Positions 1 to 7,989 of a stretch of DNA of 17,728 bases are shown here, one piece after another; the first letter of the stretch is position 1, and each line of letters starts with the position of its first letter. Source of the DNA: CAYJLB01 sp964370845. Its GTDB lineage: Bacteria; Bacillota; Clostridia; Oscillospirales; Ruminococcaceae. The notes below the pieces were generated by a model. The model had not been told where the DNA came from, made no database searches, and saw only the letters and a list, made by a program, of their open reading frames with translations. The position numbers were made by a program, and so were the translations under genes. The stretch is taken from NCBI GenBank assembly GCA_964370845.1, contig CAYJLB010000044.1, positions 1 through 17,728 on the forward strand. Direction: 5' to 3'.

Positions 1-207
1 GCCAATTTGTATTTTTATTCCTCCAAACAGGCTGTTTTGTATTTTTTCAAACTCTGATGTTTCTTCTAACTCTTTTGAAGAAGCCACATAGACTACTTCT
101 TCGCTATCCTCTGTTTTTCTTAATTTTTCTAAAGTTTCACTTAGCTCTAGTTCGATTATTCGTCCGTATTTCTTGAACCCAGGGCTTGTTATTGGTTTGA
201 TTTGCAT
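1..207 (-). CDS. DUF4867 family protein, N-terminal part (cut by window edge)
   Basis: The first 69 codons of a gene that runs off the left edge; there is no stop in the window. The protein begins MQIKPITSPGFKKYGRII and reaches a segment FGGIKIQIG. From memory this pattern (opening 'I.pitsp.FkkYGRvie', later 'yGGmpIQiG') matches DUF4867 proteins, small cupin-like relatives of ureidoglycolate lyase often found in Firmicutes sugar loci; their reaction is not established. The ATG at 207 is chosen because AAAGGA lies a few bases upstream and the match starts there. It lies 15 bp after the GH120 gene on the same strand, so it is probably the fifth gene of the sulfatase operon and may handle a sugar intermediate. 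That role is inference. No signal peptide is visible. Confidence 0.7.
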   Translation of the reverse strand, partial: MQIKPITSPGFKKYGRIIELELSETLEKLRKTEDSEEVVYVASSKELEETSEFEKIQNSLFGGIKIQIG

Positions 208-222
208 GGTTATTTTTCCTTT

Positions 223-2166
223 CTATCCCCAAATTTTCACTTTATTTTTTCCATCTTTAAGGTTTGAAATAGCTCCCACGATTGAAAATTCATCTCTTTT
301 TTCGCCATTAATATCAATATCAAAAATTATTTCTTTACCATTTTCATCTGTAAAACTACATTCGGAAATTCTAGTTGAACCTAACTCTTTAGAATTTAAA
401 ATCTTATTTTTGAACTCAATAAATTCTTTTGAAAGTTCAATTTCAAGGTAAACACAACTATCTTCTTCAATAAATTTATAATTAAGTGGAGAATTTTCTT
501 GGTGATAATTATCTTCTTTATCATAAACTGTTGCACCTTGCAAATATGCGTTATTATTAATGTAACAAGGCTGAGGAACTTTAAAATATCTAACATGGTC
601 TTGTTTGTTTCCGTAACTTTCAATTTCTTCTAAATAATTCTCATAATTTTTATGATGAGGATTGTAAATTGAAGTTCCGCTTATTAAATTTGTTGGAATA
701 TTTTCGTTTGAAATAAAGATATTATTGTAAAGTCTATCATCTCCGCCGTGCATGAATGCAAAGCCCATTATTTTTGTCGAATTTGCCAAATGATATGGAG
801 TTGAACGGTCTATTGTATCAATTTTTCTCATTCCACCAAAAACTGTGTTATTTATGTAAGCTGTCCCTTGTGCAACGTTATCAAAACTATAATCTGAACC
901 AAAAATATTATTATCAACAACGCAAGGTCCATGAGTTACTTCAATAAAGAAATCTCTACAGTTATTATAGTATAAATTTCTGCTAATTCTTGTCCCTTGA
1001 GTTTGCCAGTCAAGCCATGTGCCTAATGAGCATTTGTGAATTTTATTGTGGTGAATATGCGTATCAATTGCAGCATGAAGCTTAATACCGCCAATTTCAT
1101 GACCGTAAAATTCATATTTTGTTGCAATGTTATAAATTTCATTATCGCAAATTTCACAGAAAGCAGAACCCATATGCCCAACAATTCCATTTTGTCCACA
1201 ATCGTAAATTTTATTGTTTCTAATAATATGTGAACCTATTTTTTCTTTGCACCAACCGTATTCAAGGGCACGGAATACGATTTCAAGTTGATATTGATAA
1301 CCTGATTTTTTGTTAGCCAAAGTTGATTGACTATCACCAATAGAAGCAGGTTTTCCTAAGGAAATTCCACTACATTTTGCATCGTGAATAATATTATTTT
1401 CAATAATCCAGCCTTTGCTCCAATTAGGTCCAATTAATCCAGGCTGTTCCCCAGTAGGAGGCGCCCAAGTAGAAGCTGCTTGACACAATTCAAAGCCACT
1501 TACTGTGATATAATTAACAAAATTTCTCGTTGGATAAAAGCAATATTTTCGTACATTAATTTCAGTACATTCTTCATTAGGGTTAACACCATTAAAATTC
1601 GCATAAATAATAGTTTTTGTTTCTTCACTTTCTGAAAACCATTTAAATAGCGTTTGTTCAGGGTCATTTATATATTCTTTAGTAATTCCCCAAGGTACTG
1701 GAATTCCCTCAATTCTTTTTTCAGTGCTTTTTAAATCGTCCATACTTCTTGCTTCAAAAAAGCTTATTCCGTTTAAGTAAACATCTCCAGCATGAACAGG
1801 TCTTGCGTCTAGTTCAGGGTATAAAAGCCAATCCCCCCATAATTTTTCTTTATATGGGTTAAAATCGCCAAAAAACGAATTATCAAGAGTTACTTTCCAA
1901 ATATTTCCCTCAACATTTGTCCAATCATTAATAATCTCCGAACCTTTGATAACAACTTTTTCATTTTCAGCAGCAGTAAAAGTTATTCTTTCAAAATCAC
2001 TAAGCCCTGAGTGGATAGGGTCAATCCATTCACGATAAACTCCTTCGTGAACAACAACAGTATCTCCCGCCATCGCAACTTGCGCAGCTTTCGATATTGT
2101 TAAAAATGGTTCTTCCTGTGTGCCTTTAAAAGTGTTATTTCCTTTTTTACTAACGTGATAAATCAT
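223..2166 (-). CDS. xylC: GH120 family beta-xylosidase (XylC-like), right-handed beta-helix
   Basis: A 647-aa protein resembling along most of its length my recollection of the Thermoanaerobacterium XylC beta-xylosidase, the GH120 type member. Shared blocks include YHVSKKGN at the start, GDTVVVHEGVYREW, QPGLIGPNWSKGWIIENN, GYQYQLE, YDCGQNGIVGH and GIKLHAAID, and the C-terminus ends KVKIWG. The family folds as a right-handed parallel beta-helix and removes xylose from xylo-oligosaccharide ends. The published catalytic pair (Asp382 and Glu405, 23 residues apart) corresponds here to Asp386 in WLDW and Glu409 in FIEVTHGP, with the same spacing. There is no signal peptide, so it should act in the cytoplasm on imported oligosaccharides. 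In-frame TTG (2187) and ATG (2178) starts lie further out, but the TTG is inside the AAAGGA site and the ATG abuts it, so ATG 2166 is preferred. It follows the third sulfatase by 25 bp. Substrate is uncertain: the sulfatase neighbours suggest sulfated xylose-containing glycans rather than plain xylan. Confidence 0.85.
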   Translation of the reverse strand: MIYHVSKKGNNTFKGTQEEPFLTISKAAQVAMAGDTVVVHEGVYREWIDPIHSGLSDFERITFTAAENEKVVIKGSEIINDWTNVEGNIWKVTLDNSFFGDFNPYKEKLWGDWLLYPELDARPVHAGDVYLNGISFFEARSMDDLKSTEKRIEGIPVPWGITKEYINDPEQTLFKWFSESEETKTIIYANFNGVNPNEECTEINVRKYCFYPTRNFVNYITVSGFELCQAASTWAPPTGEQPGLIGPNWSKGWIIENNIIHDAKCSGISLGKPASIGDSQSTLANKKSGYQYQLEIVFRALEYGWCKEKIGSHIIRNNKIYDCGQNGIVGHMGSAFCEICDNEIYNIATKYEFYGHEIGGIKLHAAIDTHIHHNKIHKCSLGTWLDWQTQGTRISRNLYYNNCRDFFIEVTHGPCVVDNNIFGSDYSFDNVAQGTAYINNTVFGGMRKIDTIDRSTPYHLANSTKIMGFAFMHGGDDRLYNNIFISNENIPTNLISGTSIYNPHHKNYENYLEEIESYGNKQDHVRYFKVPQPCYINNNAYLQGATVYDKEDNYHQENSPLNYKFIEEDSCVYLEIELSKEFIEFKNKILNSKELGSTRISECSFTDENGKEIIFDIDINGEKRDEFSIVGAISNLKDGKNKVKIWG

Positions 2167-2191
2167 TTTTATTACCATTCCTTTCAAATTT

Positions 2192-3628
2192 CTATATTAT
2201 TTCAAATCTGTCATGAAGTTCTTTTGGTGCTTGATGATATTCAAGTTGTTTTCCTAGTTCAAGCAATATTGCATCTTCAATTTCTTTATTTAATATTGGA
2301 TTTTCTTGTGAATAATCATTTTCAATATCAAATAATAGGTTTTCATTAATTCTTTTCATAAAATTTTTCACTTGAATTTTATATAATGGATAATCAATTC
2401 TATCTAAAAACTTTCCTATTTCAGCATTTTTGCACTCAGTTAAATACCTCCACAAAGTTGTTGGAATTGAGCAATACATATATATTGGCACATCGAAATT
2501 AGGTTTTCTAAAATATGTGTATTTTCCGTTCGTTATGTTAATTGCACTTCCAAACCAACCATAAATAGCGTAGTCACGAACTTTTTTATCATTTTCAATT
2601 GTATCTAATAAGGAAAATCCCCTCACATCATCAACTTTTTCAAGGTTAAAATATTCAAGTAATGTTGGCATAATATCAATGTTTTGTGTTACACTTTTTC
2701 TCACTTCACCTTTGTGTTTACTTTTTGGCATTTTGATAAATAAAGGGATATTAGACATCTCGTTATATGCTTGAAAAACATTTTTCCCGATGTGATTATG
2801 TTCCCCTAGCATATGCCCGTGGTCAGTGGTTAAAATTATCATACTGTCCTCAAACAAATTATTCTCTTTGAGGGAATCAATGAATTTTCCTAACCATTTG
2901 TCAGTCATTGTAAGTGTCGCCTTATATGTATTTCTTAAATGTTCAACAGCATCAGGTGGTTCGCAAACATCGTCATAAGATGACCAATTATAAGGAGTTC
3001 CCTCATATTTATCCTCATAAAGATTAATATATTCTTGAGGACAATCGAAAGGTTCGTGTGGATCAAAGCCTTCTACCATCAAGAAAAAGTTATCAGAATT
3101 TTTGTTATCCTCTGCCCATTCACAAGCCTTTTCAAAAGTCTTTGGAGTAGGATATTCATTTTCACTAAAAAAAGTACTTTTGTTAAGTTCGTATTGAACG
3201 GACATTTTTCCATAATATTTTTCAGGCAACTTTGGTTTATCACACCTTGAAACATAAGCGTCATACTCTTGCCCCCTTATTAAATCCCAAGTATCAAATT
3301 GTTGAAGATAATTTTCACCGCCGATTTCAGCGTAATGGGTATGGTCGGTAATTATATGGCTTAAAATATTATTTTCCTTAAAGGAGTGTAGAAAAGTTTT
3401 GTCAAAAACTTCTATTGGTCCCCAGTTTCTTTCTAAAAAGTTCAATCGTCCTGTTAGAATGTCCCGACGTGCAGGCATACAAGGTGCAGAGCCAATAAAA
3501 TGATTATCAAATTGCACCGATAATTTAGCAAACTCGTCAATATTTGGAGTTATTGTGTTTGCTTTTTCATTATATTGCTTTAAGAAGTGACGATTTAAGC
3601 TATCTAATAAAATTAAAATTGTTTTCAT
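2192..3628 (-). CDS. Sulfatase (type I, formylglycine-dependent), third in operon
   Basis: A 478-aa alkaline-phosphatase-superfamily sulfatase that should hydrolyse sulfate esters. The N-terminal strand ILILLD gives metal ligand Asp9. The active-site signature is CMPARRDILTG, with Cys50 as the residue expected to be converted to formylglycine and Arg54 two beyond the Pro. DPHEP near residues 189-193 and DHG at 269-271, followed by GEHNHIGK, supply further metal and substrate ligands. Length is normal for cytoplasmic S1 sulfatases and there is no signal peptide or lipobox. ATG 3628 overlaps the stop of the upstream sulfatase as ATGA, which implies translational coupling; an in-frame TTG at 3634 is less well placed against the AAAGGG site. 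It is the most divergent of the three, with a longer insert after the signature (NWGPIEVFDKTF). The maturase that makes formylglycine is not in this window. Substrate is not predictable from sequence alone. Confidence 0.9.
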   Translation of the reverse strand: MKTILILLDSLNRHFLKQYNEKANTITPNIDEFAKLSVQFDNHFIGSAPCMPARRDILTGRLNFLERNWGPIEVFDKTFLHSFKENNILSHIITDHTHYAEIGGENYLQQFDTWDLIRGQEYDAYVSRCDKPKLPEKYYGKMSVQYELNKSTFFSENEYPTPKTFEKACEWAEDNKNSDNFFLMVEGFDPHEPFDCPQEYINLYEDKYEGTPYNWSSYDDVCEPPDAVEHLRNTYKATLTMTDKWLGKFIDSLKENNLFEDSMIILTTDHGHMLGEHNHIGKNVFQAYNEMSNIPLFIKMPKSKHKGEVRKSVTQNIDIMPTLLEYFNLEKVDDVRGFSLLDTIENDKKVRDYAIYGWFGSAINITNGKYTYFRKPNFDVPIYMYCSIPTTLWRYLTECKNAEIGKFLDRIDYPLYKIQVKNFMKRINENLLFDIENDYSQENPILNKEIEDAILLELGKQLEYHQAPKELHDRFEII

Positions 3629-5001
3629 ATACAATTTGCCCTTTCTTGAAATAATTTTTCATTTTCTTGTGCTGTCATATTATCTAATAATTTTTTTACT
3701 CTTTTAGCAACTGGGCCTGTCCCTTTGGAGTTGTTTTTTAAGTATTCAAGGTTAACTATACTATTTTGCCAAGCGAGTAAAACACGCAAAAGTTTAAGTG
3801 AAATTTCATTTTCCCCTAGATTATTTTGTTCATTTTCATCTTCTAAACGATTGAAAAATCTAATTTCATCACTATCAAAATAATATTCTAATTTATATTT
3901 TTCAGTAACTAGGGCTGTATATCCAAAAAGCATAGAAAGTGTAGCTGTTCTGCTATTTTCTTCATTATTTACTATTGGAGAAATTAAATCAAACCCTCCA
4001 AAATAGTCACAGTTTATCCCAGCAATTCCTAATATAGTTTTTGAAACATCTAAAGTATTTGCCATTTTTCTTACAGTGTTTTTGGGAATTAATGACGGAC
4101 AATGAATTATCAAAGGAACATTCATACTTTCTTTGAAAAAATTATGTTTATCTCTAAAACCGTGGTCAAAATTTTGTGTTCCATGGTCGGAGGTGAAGAT
4201 TACAACTGTATTTTCAATTAAATCATTGTCCTTTAAATAGTCAATAATTCTACCGATTTGCTCATCGCAATAATTCATTAATTGATAATAACTTTCTCTA
4301 TTGTCCTCAAGAGTGTAACCTTCCTTTTTATATAAGTCATTAGCTTTTCCATCTAAATCAAGAAGGTTTTTCAATCTTTTGGGCAAGTTTTTTTCCTCAT
4401 TTTCTTGATAATTTTGAACAGGCAAGTCTACTTTCACATCTCTAAATTCTTTTGGAGTGTCAATTGGACCGTGAGGACTTAACATTGAACAAAATGCAAA
4501 GAAAGTTTTATCCTTAGCTTTATCAATTTCCTCTATAGTTTTCGTTGCTGTGTAATAATCAATGCAAAATTCTTTTGGTTTATCAAAAGGCGGACGAGAA
4601 GCTCGGATATATCCATTTTCCTTTGCAAATTCACCATAGAAATCATCGTTTTCTGCGTTTTTTTCACCTTGTAAGTTAAAAGCTACATCAAAACTTTTTG
4701 GCATTTCCCCAAAATGAGATTTTCCAACAAAAATGTTATAATAGCCACTTTCTTTTAATAAATCAGGCAATGTTGTCATATTTTCTATTGGAGTTATCCC
4801 GTTTTCAATAACGTTGTGAACATTTGGATATACTCCCCTCATTAAACTGCAACGTGCCGGAGAGCAAACTGGAGAAACACTGTTACAATCGGTAAAAATT
4901 GCTCCGTTTTTTGCTAATTTATCAAGATTTTTTGTACATCGCCCTAACACATCTGTTCTCACAGTATCACACATTATAAGTAGAATATTTTTCTTTGCCA
5001 C
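3625..5001 (-). CDS. Sulfatase (type I), second in operon
   Basis: A 458-aa sulfatase. NILLIMCD carries metal ligand Asp12. The signature CSPARCSLMRG places the formylglycine-forming Cys at residue 46 and the conserved Arg at 50. SPHGP at about residues 175-179 and SDHG (Asp272, His273) followed by DKHNFF complete the metal/sulfate site expected of the S1 family. GTG 5001 is chosen because AAAGGTGG ends 8 bases upstream and the family motif starts at once (AKKNILLIM). A second in-frame GTG at 5013 lies inside that Shine-Dalgarno sequence and is rejected. No signal peptide, so cytoplasmic action on imported sulfated sugar is likely. It starts 17 bp after the first sulfatase and its stop overlaps the start of the third. 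Three different sulfatases in one operon usually mean several sulfate positions on one glycan. Confidence 0.9.
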   Translation of the reverse strand: MAKKNILLIMCDTVRTDVLGRCTKNLDKLAKNGAIFTDCNSVSPVCSPARCSLMRGVYPNVHNVIENGITPIENMTTLPDLLKESGYYNIFVGKSHFGEMPKSFDVAFNLQGEKNAENDDFYGEFAKENGYIRASRPPFDKPKEFCIDYYTATKTIEEIDKAKDKTFFAFCSMLSPHGPIDTPKEFRDVKVDLPVQNYQENEEKNLPKRLKNLLDLDGKANDLYKKEGYTLEDNRESYYQLMNYCDEQIGRIIDYLKDNDLIENTVVIFTSDHGTQNFDHGFRDKHNFFKESMNVPLIIHCPSLIPKNTVRKMANTLDVSKTILGIAGINCDYFGGFDLISPIVNNEENSRTATLSMLFGYTALVTEKYKLEYYFDSDEIRFFNRLEDENEQNNLGENEISLKLLRVLLAWQNSIVNLEYLKNNSKGTGPVAKRVKKLLDNMTAQENEKLFQERANCI

Positions 5002-5018
5002 AATAAATCCCACCTTTG

Positions 5019-6467
5019 TTATAATTTTTTATTTGCAAATTTTGGCTTATTAGTTCGGCTGTCTTCTTCAAAAGGAACAGCGTCAGAAGTTGTCAAATAA
5101 AAGTCTAGCAATGCAATCTCTAATTTTTTTTGTTCATTTGTAAATTCTTCCAAGCCGTAAATATTGTTAAGCTCGTTAGGGTCATTTTTTAAGTCGTAAA
5201 ATTCGTTTTGTCCATTAGAACGTCTAATTAATTTATAATCTAAACTTCTTGCCATAACGCTTCTACAAACGCTGGTAGGGTAATCTTTTTGTTGCCTGTG
5301 TTTTGGATTGTAAATATTTTTTTCATTCACCATCCATTGAACGGATTCCTTGTCAGTCCCCTCGCTACAATGAGGCTCAAAAGTGTCATATCCACCCTCA
5401 CAAAAAGCAATTCTTTCGGGATTTCCCTTTCCACCATTTAATTGAGGAATAAGTGATTTCCCATAATGTGTATGCCCTACTTCAATGTCAGAGCTTTCTA
5501 AAATAGTAGGTAAAATATCAAATAGTTCAACTATCTCATCTACTTGATGACCTTTTACAGTAGTTGGCGATTTAATAATAAGTGGAACTCTTGTAATAAC
5601 ATCTTCTAAAGCTGAAGGCCATTTTTCAACTAAACCATAATCCCCAGCATAATCTCCGTGGTCGGAGGAAGCAATAAGCATAGTATTTTCTGTCAAATTA
5701 TTATCCTCAATAGCTTTCATAACTTTTCCTAAAAGCATATCAGTATAACTTACCATTCCTAAATAAACAGAGTGAATTTTTTCTGCATCGCCTTCGTTGA
5801 GCGGTCTATATTCTCTAATTAAGGAGTGAAAATCAGGTTTGTTTTCGCAAATTGGTTTTAAATCAATTTGTGCATCATCATACATATGATAATATTTTGA
5901 CGGTACTGTATATGGGCAATGAGGATTTAATATTGGCAAAAATAAAATAAAAGGTTTATCACTATCTTTTCTATTATTTAAAAAGTCAATTCCCGCCATA
6001 ACATTTTTATAGTCGGAAGTTTTTTCTTCATCTTCGTCAGCAAGTTCGTTATACAAAAAATTATAGTAACCTTTTTCGCCGAAAGGATAAATAGGTCCGC
6101 TTTTAATTGTATCATCTTTATGAGTAAGAAATTCGTCAGTAAAAAGGTCAATACATTCGCTGGAGAAAACATCATTTTTTCCGTATGAATAAACATCATA
6201 TCCCGCTTCTTTTAAATAGGAAAAGAGATTTTTTTCATAGGGCTTAAGTAAATTCCACAAAGTTCTGTGTCCATTATTATGTGGATAAGTTCCTGTAAAT
6301 AAGGCGCATCTTGAGGGAGAACAAACGGGATGTTCAATGTGACATTGATTAAACTGCACACCCTCCCTTGCTAATTTATCAAAATTTGGTGTTTCTACAA
6401 TTTTATTCCCATAACAAGCAAGGGAATCTGCTCGTAATTCATCTGCAAAAAAGAAAACATAGTTCAT
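5019..6467 (-). CDS. Sulfatase (type I), first in operon
   Basis: A 482-aa sulfatase opening with YVFFFADELRADSLACYGN, a clear S1-family N-terminus with metal ligand Asp9. The signature CSPSRCALFTG places the formylglycine-forming Cys at 49. NPHCP lies at about 181-185 and SSDHGDYAGDYG at about 267-278, followed by a conserved Lys near 282. No secretion signal is present. ATG 6467 is preceded by AAAGGAG at good spacing. As the promoter-proximal gene of the leftward operon it sits directly below the TTTAAA/TATTAT promoter at 6503-6531. CSPSR (Cys type) rather than SxPxR means that either an anaerobic radical-SAM maturase (anSME) or an FGE would be needed from elsewhere in the genome. Substrate unknown; desulfation of an imported oligosaccharide is inferred from the divergent importer. 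Confidence 0.9.
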   Translation of the reverse strand: MNYVFFFADELRADSLACYGNKIVETPNFDKLAREGVQFNQCHIEHPVCSPSRCALFTGTYPHNNGHRTLWNLLKPYEKNLFSYLKEAGYDVYSYGKNDVFSSECIDLFTDEFLTHKDDTIKSGPIYPFGEKGYYNFLYNELADEDEEKTSDYKNVMAGIDFLNNRKDSDKPFILFLPILNPHCPYTVPSKYYHMYDDAQIDLKPICENKPDFHSLIREYRPLNEGDAEKIHSVYLGMVSYTDMLLGKVMKAIEDNNLTENTMLIASSDHGDYAGDYGLVEKWPSALEDVITRVPLIIKSPTTVKGHQVDEIVELFDILPTILESSDIEVGHTHYGKSLIPQLNGGKGNPERIAFCEGGYDTFEPHCSEGTDKESVQWMVNEKNIYNPKHRQQKDYPTSVCRSVMARSLDYKLIRRSNGQNEFYDLKNDPNELNNIYGLEEFTNEQKKLEIALLDFYLTTSDAVPFEEDSRTNKPKFANKKL

Positions 6468-6502
6468 ATTGTTTGTACTCCTTTAAAATATATTGTAGTC
6501 AC

Positions 6503-6531
6503 ATAATACCACAAACTCATTTTCTTTTAAA
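6503..6531 (-). promoter_or_regulatory. Promoter of the sulfatase/GH120 operon
   Basis: Reading leftward, TTTAAA (6531-6526) and TATTAT (6508-6503) are separated by exactly 17 bases, fitting a sigma-A promoter. Transcription would start near 6496, about 29 bases before the sulfatase ATG. The weak -35 box suggests dependence on an activator, consistent with the motif immediately upstream. Confidence 0.6.
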
Positions 6532-6545
6532 GTGTAAATATTTTT
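6519..6545 (-). promoter_or_regulatory. Shared operator-like element, leftward copy
   Basis: On the minus strand this holds AAAAA, two bases, TTTACACTTTA, three bases, then GAAA. The same arrangement recurs on the plus strand at 6793-6819 with 21 of 27 positions identical. In both places the TTTACAC part lies immediately upstream of the predicted -35 hexamer. That is where AraC-family activators commonly bind; the adjacent AraC gene at 10906 is the obvious candidate, by inference. Confidence 0.5.
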
Positions 6546-6792
6546 ATGTATTTATTATGTTTATATCATTGCTTTTAAAAAAATATTTCTTGTCATAAAA
6601 AATAGTTTTTTTTAAGATGAAATAATATGAAAATGGAAAAATTTTTATATGTGTAATTATTTTAAGTACACATAAATTATCGATACAAACCCTTTGTTTT
6701 AGGGATTTTTTCACAATAAAATAATAAATTCCACAATAAAAAAGTAAATATTTTACTTGATTTTGATTTTATTAAAAATTAATTACATAGGG
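6546..6792. other. AT-rich divergent intergenic core, no gene seen
   Basis: The middle of the 430-bp divergent region has no credible ORF. It holds two direct repeats CACAATAAA (6712-6720 and 6732-6740) spaced 20 bp apart, about two DNA turns. It also holds a 17-bp inverted repeat with arms AAGTAAA/TTTACTT (6742-6758). These could be further regulator half-sites, but in such AT-rich sequence chance matches are likely. Confidence 0.3.
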
Positions 6793-6819
6793 AAAAACTT
6801 TTACACTTTACGGGAAAGT
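6793..6819 (+). promoter_or_regulatory. Shared operator-like element, rightward copy
   Basis: Plus-strand copy of the element at 6519-6545: AAAAA at 6793, TTTACACTTTA at 6800-6810, GAAA at 6814-6817. It overlaps the -35 box of the transporter promoter exactly as its partner overlaps the sulfatase promoter, so one factor could switch both operons on together. Confidence 0.5.
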
Positions 6820-6835
6820 TTTTTTCTGTTATGAT
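6807..6835 (+). promoter_or_regulatory. Promoter of the sugar-transporter operon
   Basis: TTTACG (6807-6812) and TATGAT (6830-6835) are 17 bases apart. The poor -35 box again suggests activation. The predicted leader is about 55 nt and could form a weak GTTAAG/CTTAAC hairpin before the AGGGGG ribosome site at about 6885. Confidence 0.5.
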
Positions 6836-6897
6836 GAATTTAAGTTAAGACGAGAAGAAAATAATTACTTAACAAAAATAAATTAGGGGGTAAAAAA

Positions 6898-7857
6898 ATG
6901 TTATCTAAATTCAAAGAGAAAAGAGCATTGAAAAAAAAGAATACACATAGTACAACGTTGCGAGATATGAAAATACATTATCAACTTTATTTCATAATAG
7001 CATTGCCTATTATATGGTTAATTGTTTTCAAATACGCTCCAATGGTGGGCTTGCAAATTGCTTTTAGGGATTTTAATTCAGGTGGAGGTATTTTTAACAG
7101 CACTTGGGTAGGATTTGAGAATTTTTCAAGATTTTTTAATGATTATCAATTCTGGACAATTATCACTAATACAATAACAATTAGTTTATATCAATTAATT
7201 GCAGGTTTCCCACTTCCTATTATATTAGCACTAGCATTAAACTCAACATTACGTCCAAGGTTTAAGAAAACTGTTCAAATGATAACCTATATGCCTCACT
7301 TTATTTCAGTAGTAGTTTTAGTAGGTATGATTATGCAATTTACTAACCCACGAGTAGGTATAATTAACAATTTTATCGTGGCATTAGGCGGTCAACCAAT
7401 TGACTTTTTAAGTGAACCATCAATGTTTTCTTCCCTTTACGTTTGGTCAGGTGTTTGGCAAAGTTGTGGTTGGGGTACAATCATTTACTTAGCTGCACTA
7501 GCTTCAGTAGACAGTGAACATCACGAAGCCGCTCAAATCGACGGAGCATCAAGGTTTCAAAGGGTTATACATGTTGACTTACCATCAATAGTTCCTACAA
7601 TGGTAATTTTACTTATCATGAATTTCGGAAGAATAATGGATATTGGATTTGAAAAAGTATTTTTAATGCAAAATTCCCTAAATAGAAGTTCTTCAGAAAT
7701 TATTTCCACATTTGTTTATAAAGTCGGTTTAGCTTCAAGTTATCCTGATTATTCCTACGCATCAGCAATAGGTCTATTTAATTCACTTATTAATTTAGCT
7801 TTAATACTATTAGTAAACCAAATTTCCAGAAAGCTAACAAAAACCAGCTTATGGTAA
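6898..7857 (+). CDS. Oligosaccharide ABC transporter permease, LplB type
   Basis: A 319-aa inner-membrane permease, first of the pair forming the channel of a CUT1-type importer. A short basic N-terminus (KEKRALKKK) is followed by six predicted membrane segments, the first around residues 30-47. The EAA loop that docks the ATPase is visible as EAAQIDGASRF at 210-220. The opening block (YFIIALPIIWLIVFKYAPMVG) and GFENFSRFF are typical of the LplB/YteP group, which pairs with large LplA-like binding lipoproteins and AraC regulators. AGGGGG precedes ATG 6898 at good spacing. No ATPase gene is in the operon; systems of this group are known to borrow a shared MsmX-type ATPase. Divergent transcription from the sulfatases suggests it imports their substrate. 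Confidence 0.92.
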   Translation: MLSKFKEKRALKKKNTHSTTLRDMKIHYQLYFIIALPIIWLIVFKYAPMVGLQIAFRDFNSGGGIFNSTWVGFENFSRFFNDYQFWTIITNTITISLYQLIAGFPLPIILALALNSTLRPRFKKTVQMITYMPHFISVVVLVGMIMQFTNPRVGIINNFIVALGGQPIDFLSEPSMFSSLYVWSGVWQSCGWGTIIYLAALASVDSEHHEAAQIDGASRFQRVIHVDLPSIVPTMVILLIMNFGRIMDIGFEKVFLMQNSLNRSSSEIISTFVYKVGLASSYPDYSYASAIGLFNSLINLALILLVNQISRKLTKTSLW

Positions 7858-7867
7858 AAATTTTATT

Positions 7868-7882
7868 GAAAGGAAGGGACAT
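7868..7882 (+). repeat. 15-bp direct repeat, copy 1 (GAAAGGAAGGGACAT)
   Basis: Identical to 7990-8004. The pair brackets RNA element 1. The downstream copy is the working ribosome site of the next permease; this upstream copy sits 10 bp after the first permease stop with no start codon behind it. Removing 7883-8004 would leave a perfectly ordinary 10-bp-plus-RBS junction between the two permease genes, as expected if the element had been inserted or its boundary duplicated. Confidence 0.7.
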
Positions 7883-7883
7883 A

Positions 7884-7984
7884 GTTTGAAACAAAGTTTC
7901 AAACGTGAGTTTTGTGCTTTTCGGTCAATACGCCGACCGAAATTTTACAACTCTGAAAACTGATGTTGTAAAATCGCCCAAAAC
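7884..7984 (+). ncRNA. Structured intergenic RNA element 1 (hairpin plus three-way junction)
   Basis: Predicted fold: hairpin P0 GTTTGAAAC/GTTTCAAAC (7884-7892 with 7896-7904). Then outer stem P1 GTTTTGTGC/GCCCAAAAC (7909-7917 with 7976-7984, one mismatch) encloses P2 TTTCGGTC/GACCGAAA (7919-7926 with 7935-7942, loop AATACGCC) and P3 TTTTACAAC/GTTGTAAAA (7943-7951 with 7965-7973, loop TCTGAAAACTGAT). The element at 8993-9092 shares the fold, the junction bases and nearly the same loops, while most stems differ by pairing-preserving changes. It lies between the two permease genes, directly before the second one's ribosome site, so it is transcribed as part of the operon. I do not recognise a named RNA family. 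Roles in mRNA processing, stability, translation control, or a mobile hairpin repeat are all possible. Confidence 0.72.
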
Positions 7985-7989
7985 ATCAA

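Noticed and set aside
2167..2187. TTG 2187 or ATG 2178 as start of the GH120 gene
   Set aside because: Both overlap or abut the AAAGGA site; the family homology begins at ATG 2166.
5002..5013. GTG 5013 as start of the second sulfatase
   Set aside because: It lies inside the AAAGGTGG Shine-Dalgarno that serves GTG 5001.
6679..6711. Short CCCT/AGGG hairpin followed by T run as a terminator
   Set aside because: The four-pair stem with an adjacent mismatch is too weak, and no gene ends before it on that strand.
7935..7975. CTGATG and GAAA motifs in RNA elements 1 and 2, suggestive of a hammerhead ribozyme core
   Set aside because: The hammerhead needs CUGANGA, stem II, GAAA, stem III and a cleavage site in that order. 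Here CTGAT is in a hairpin loop, GAAA is one side of a stem, and the order is wrong.
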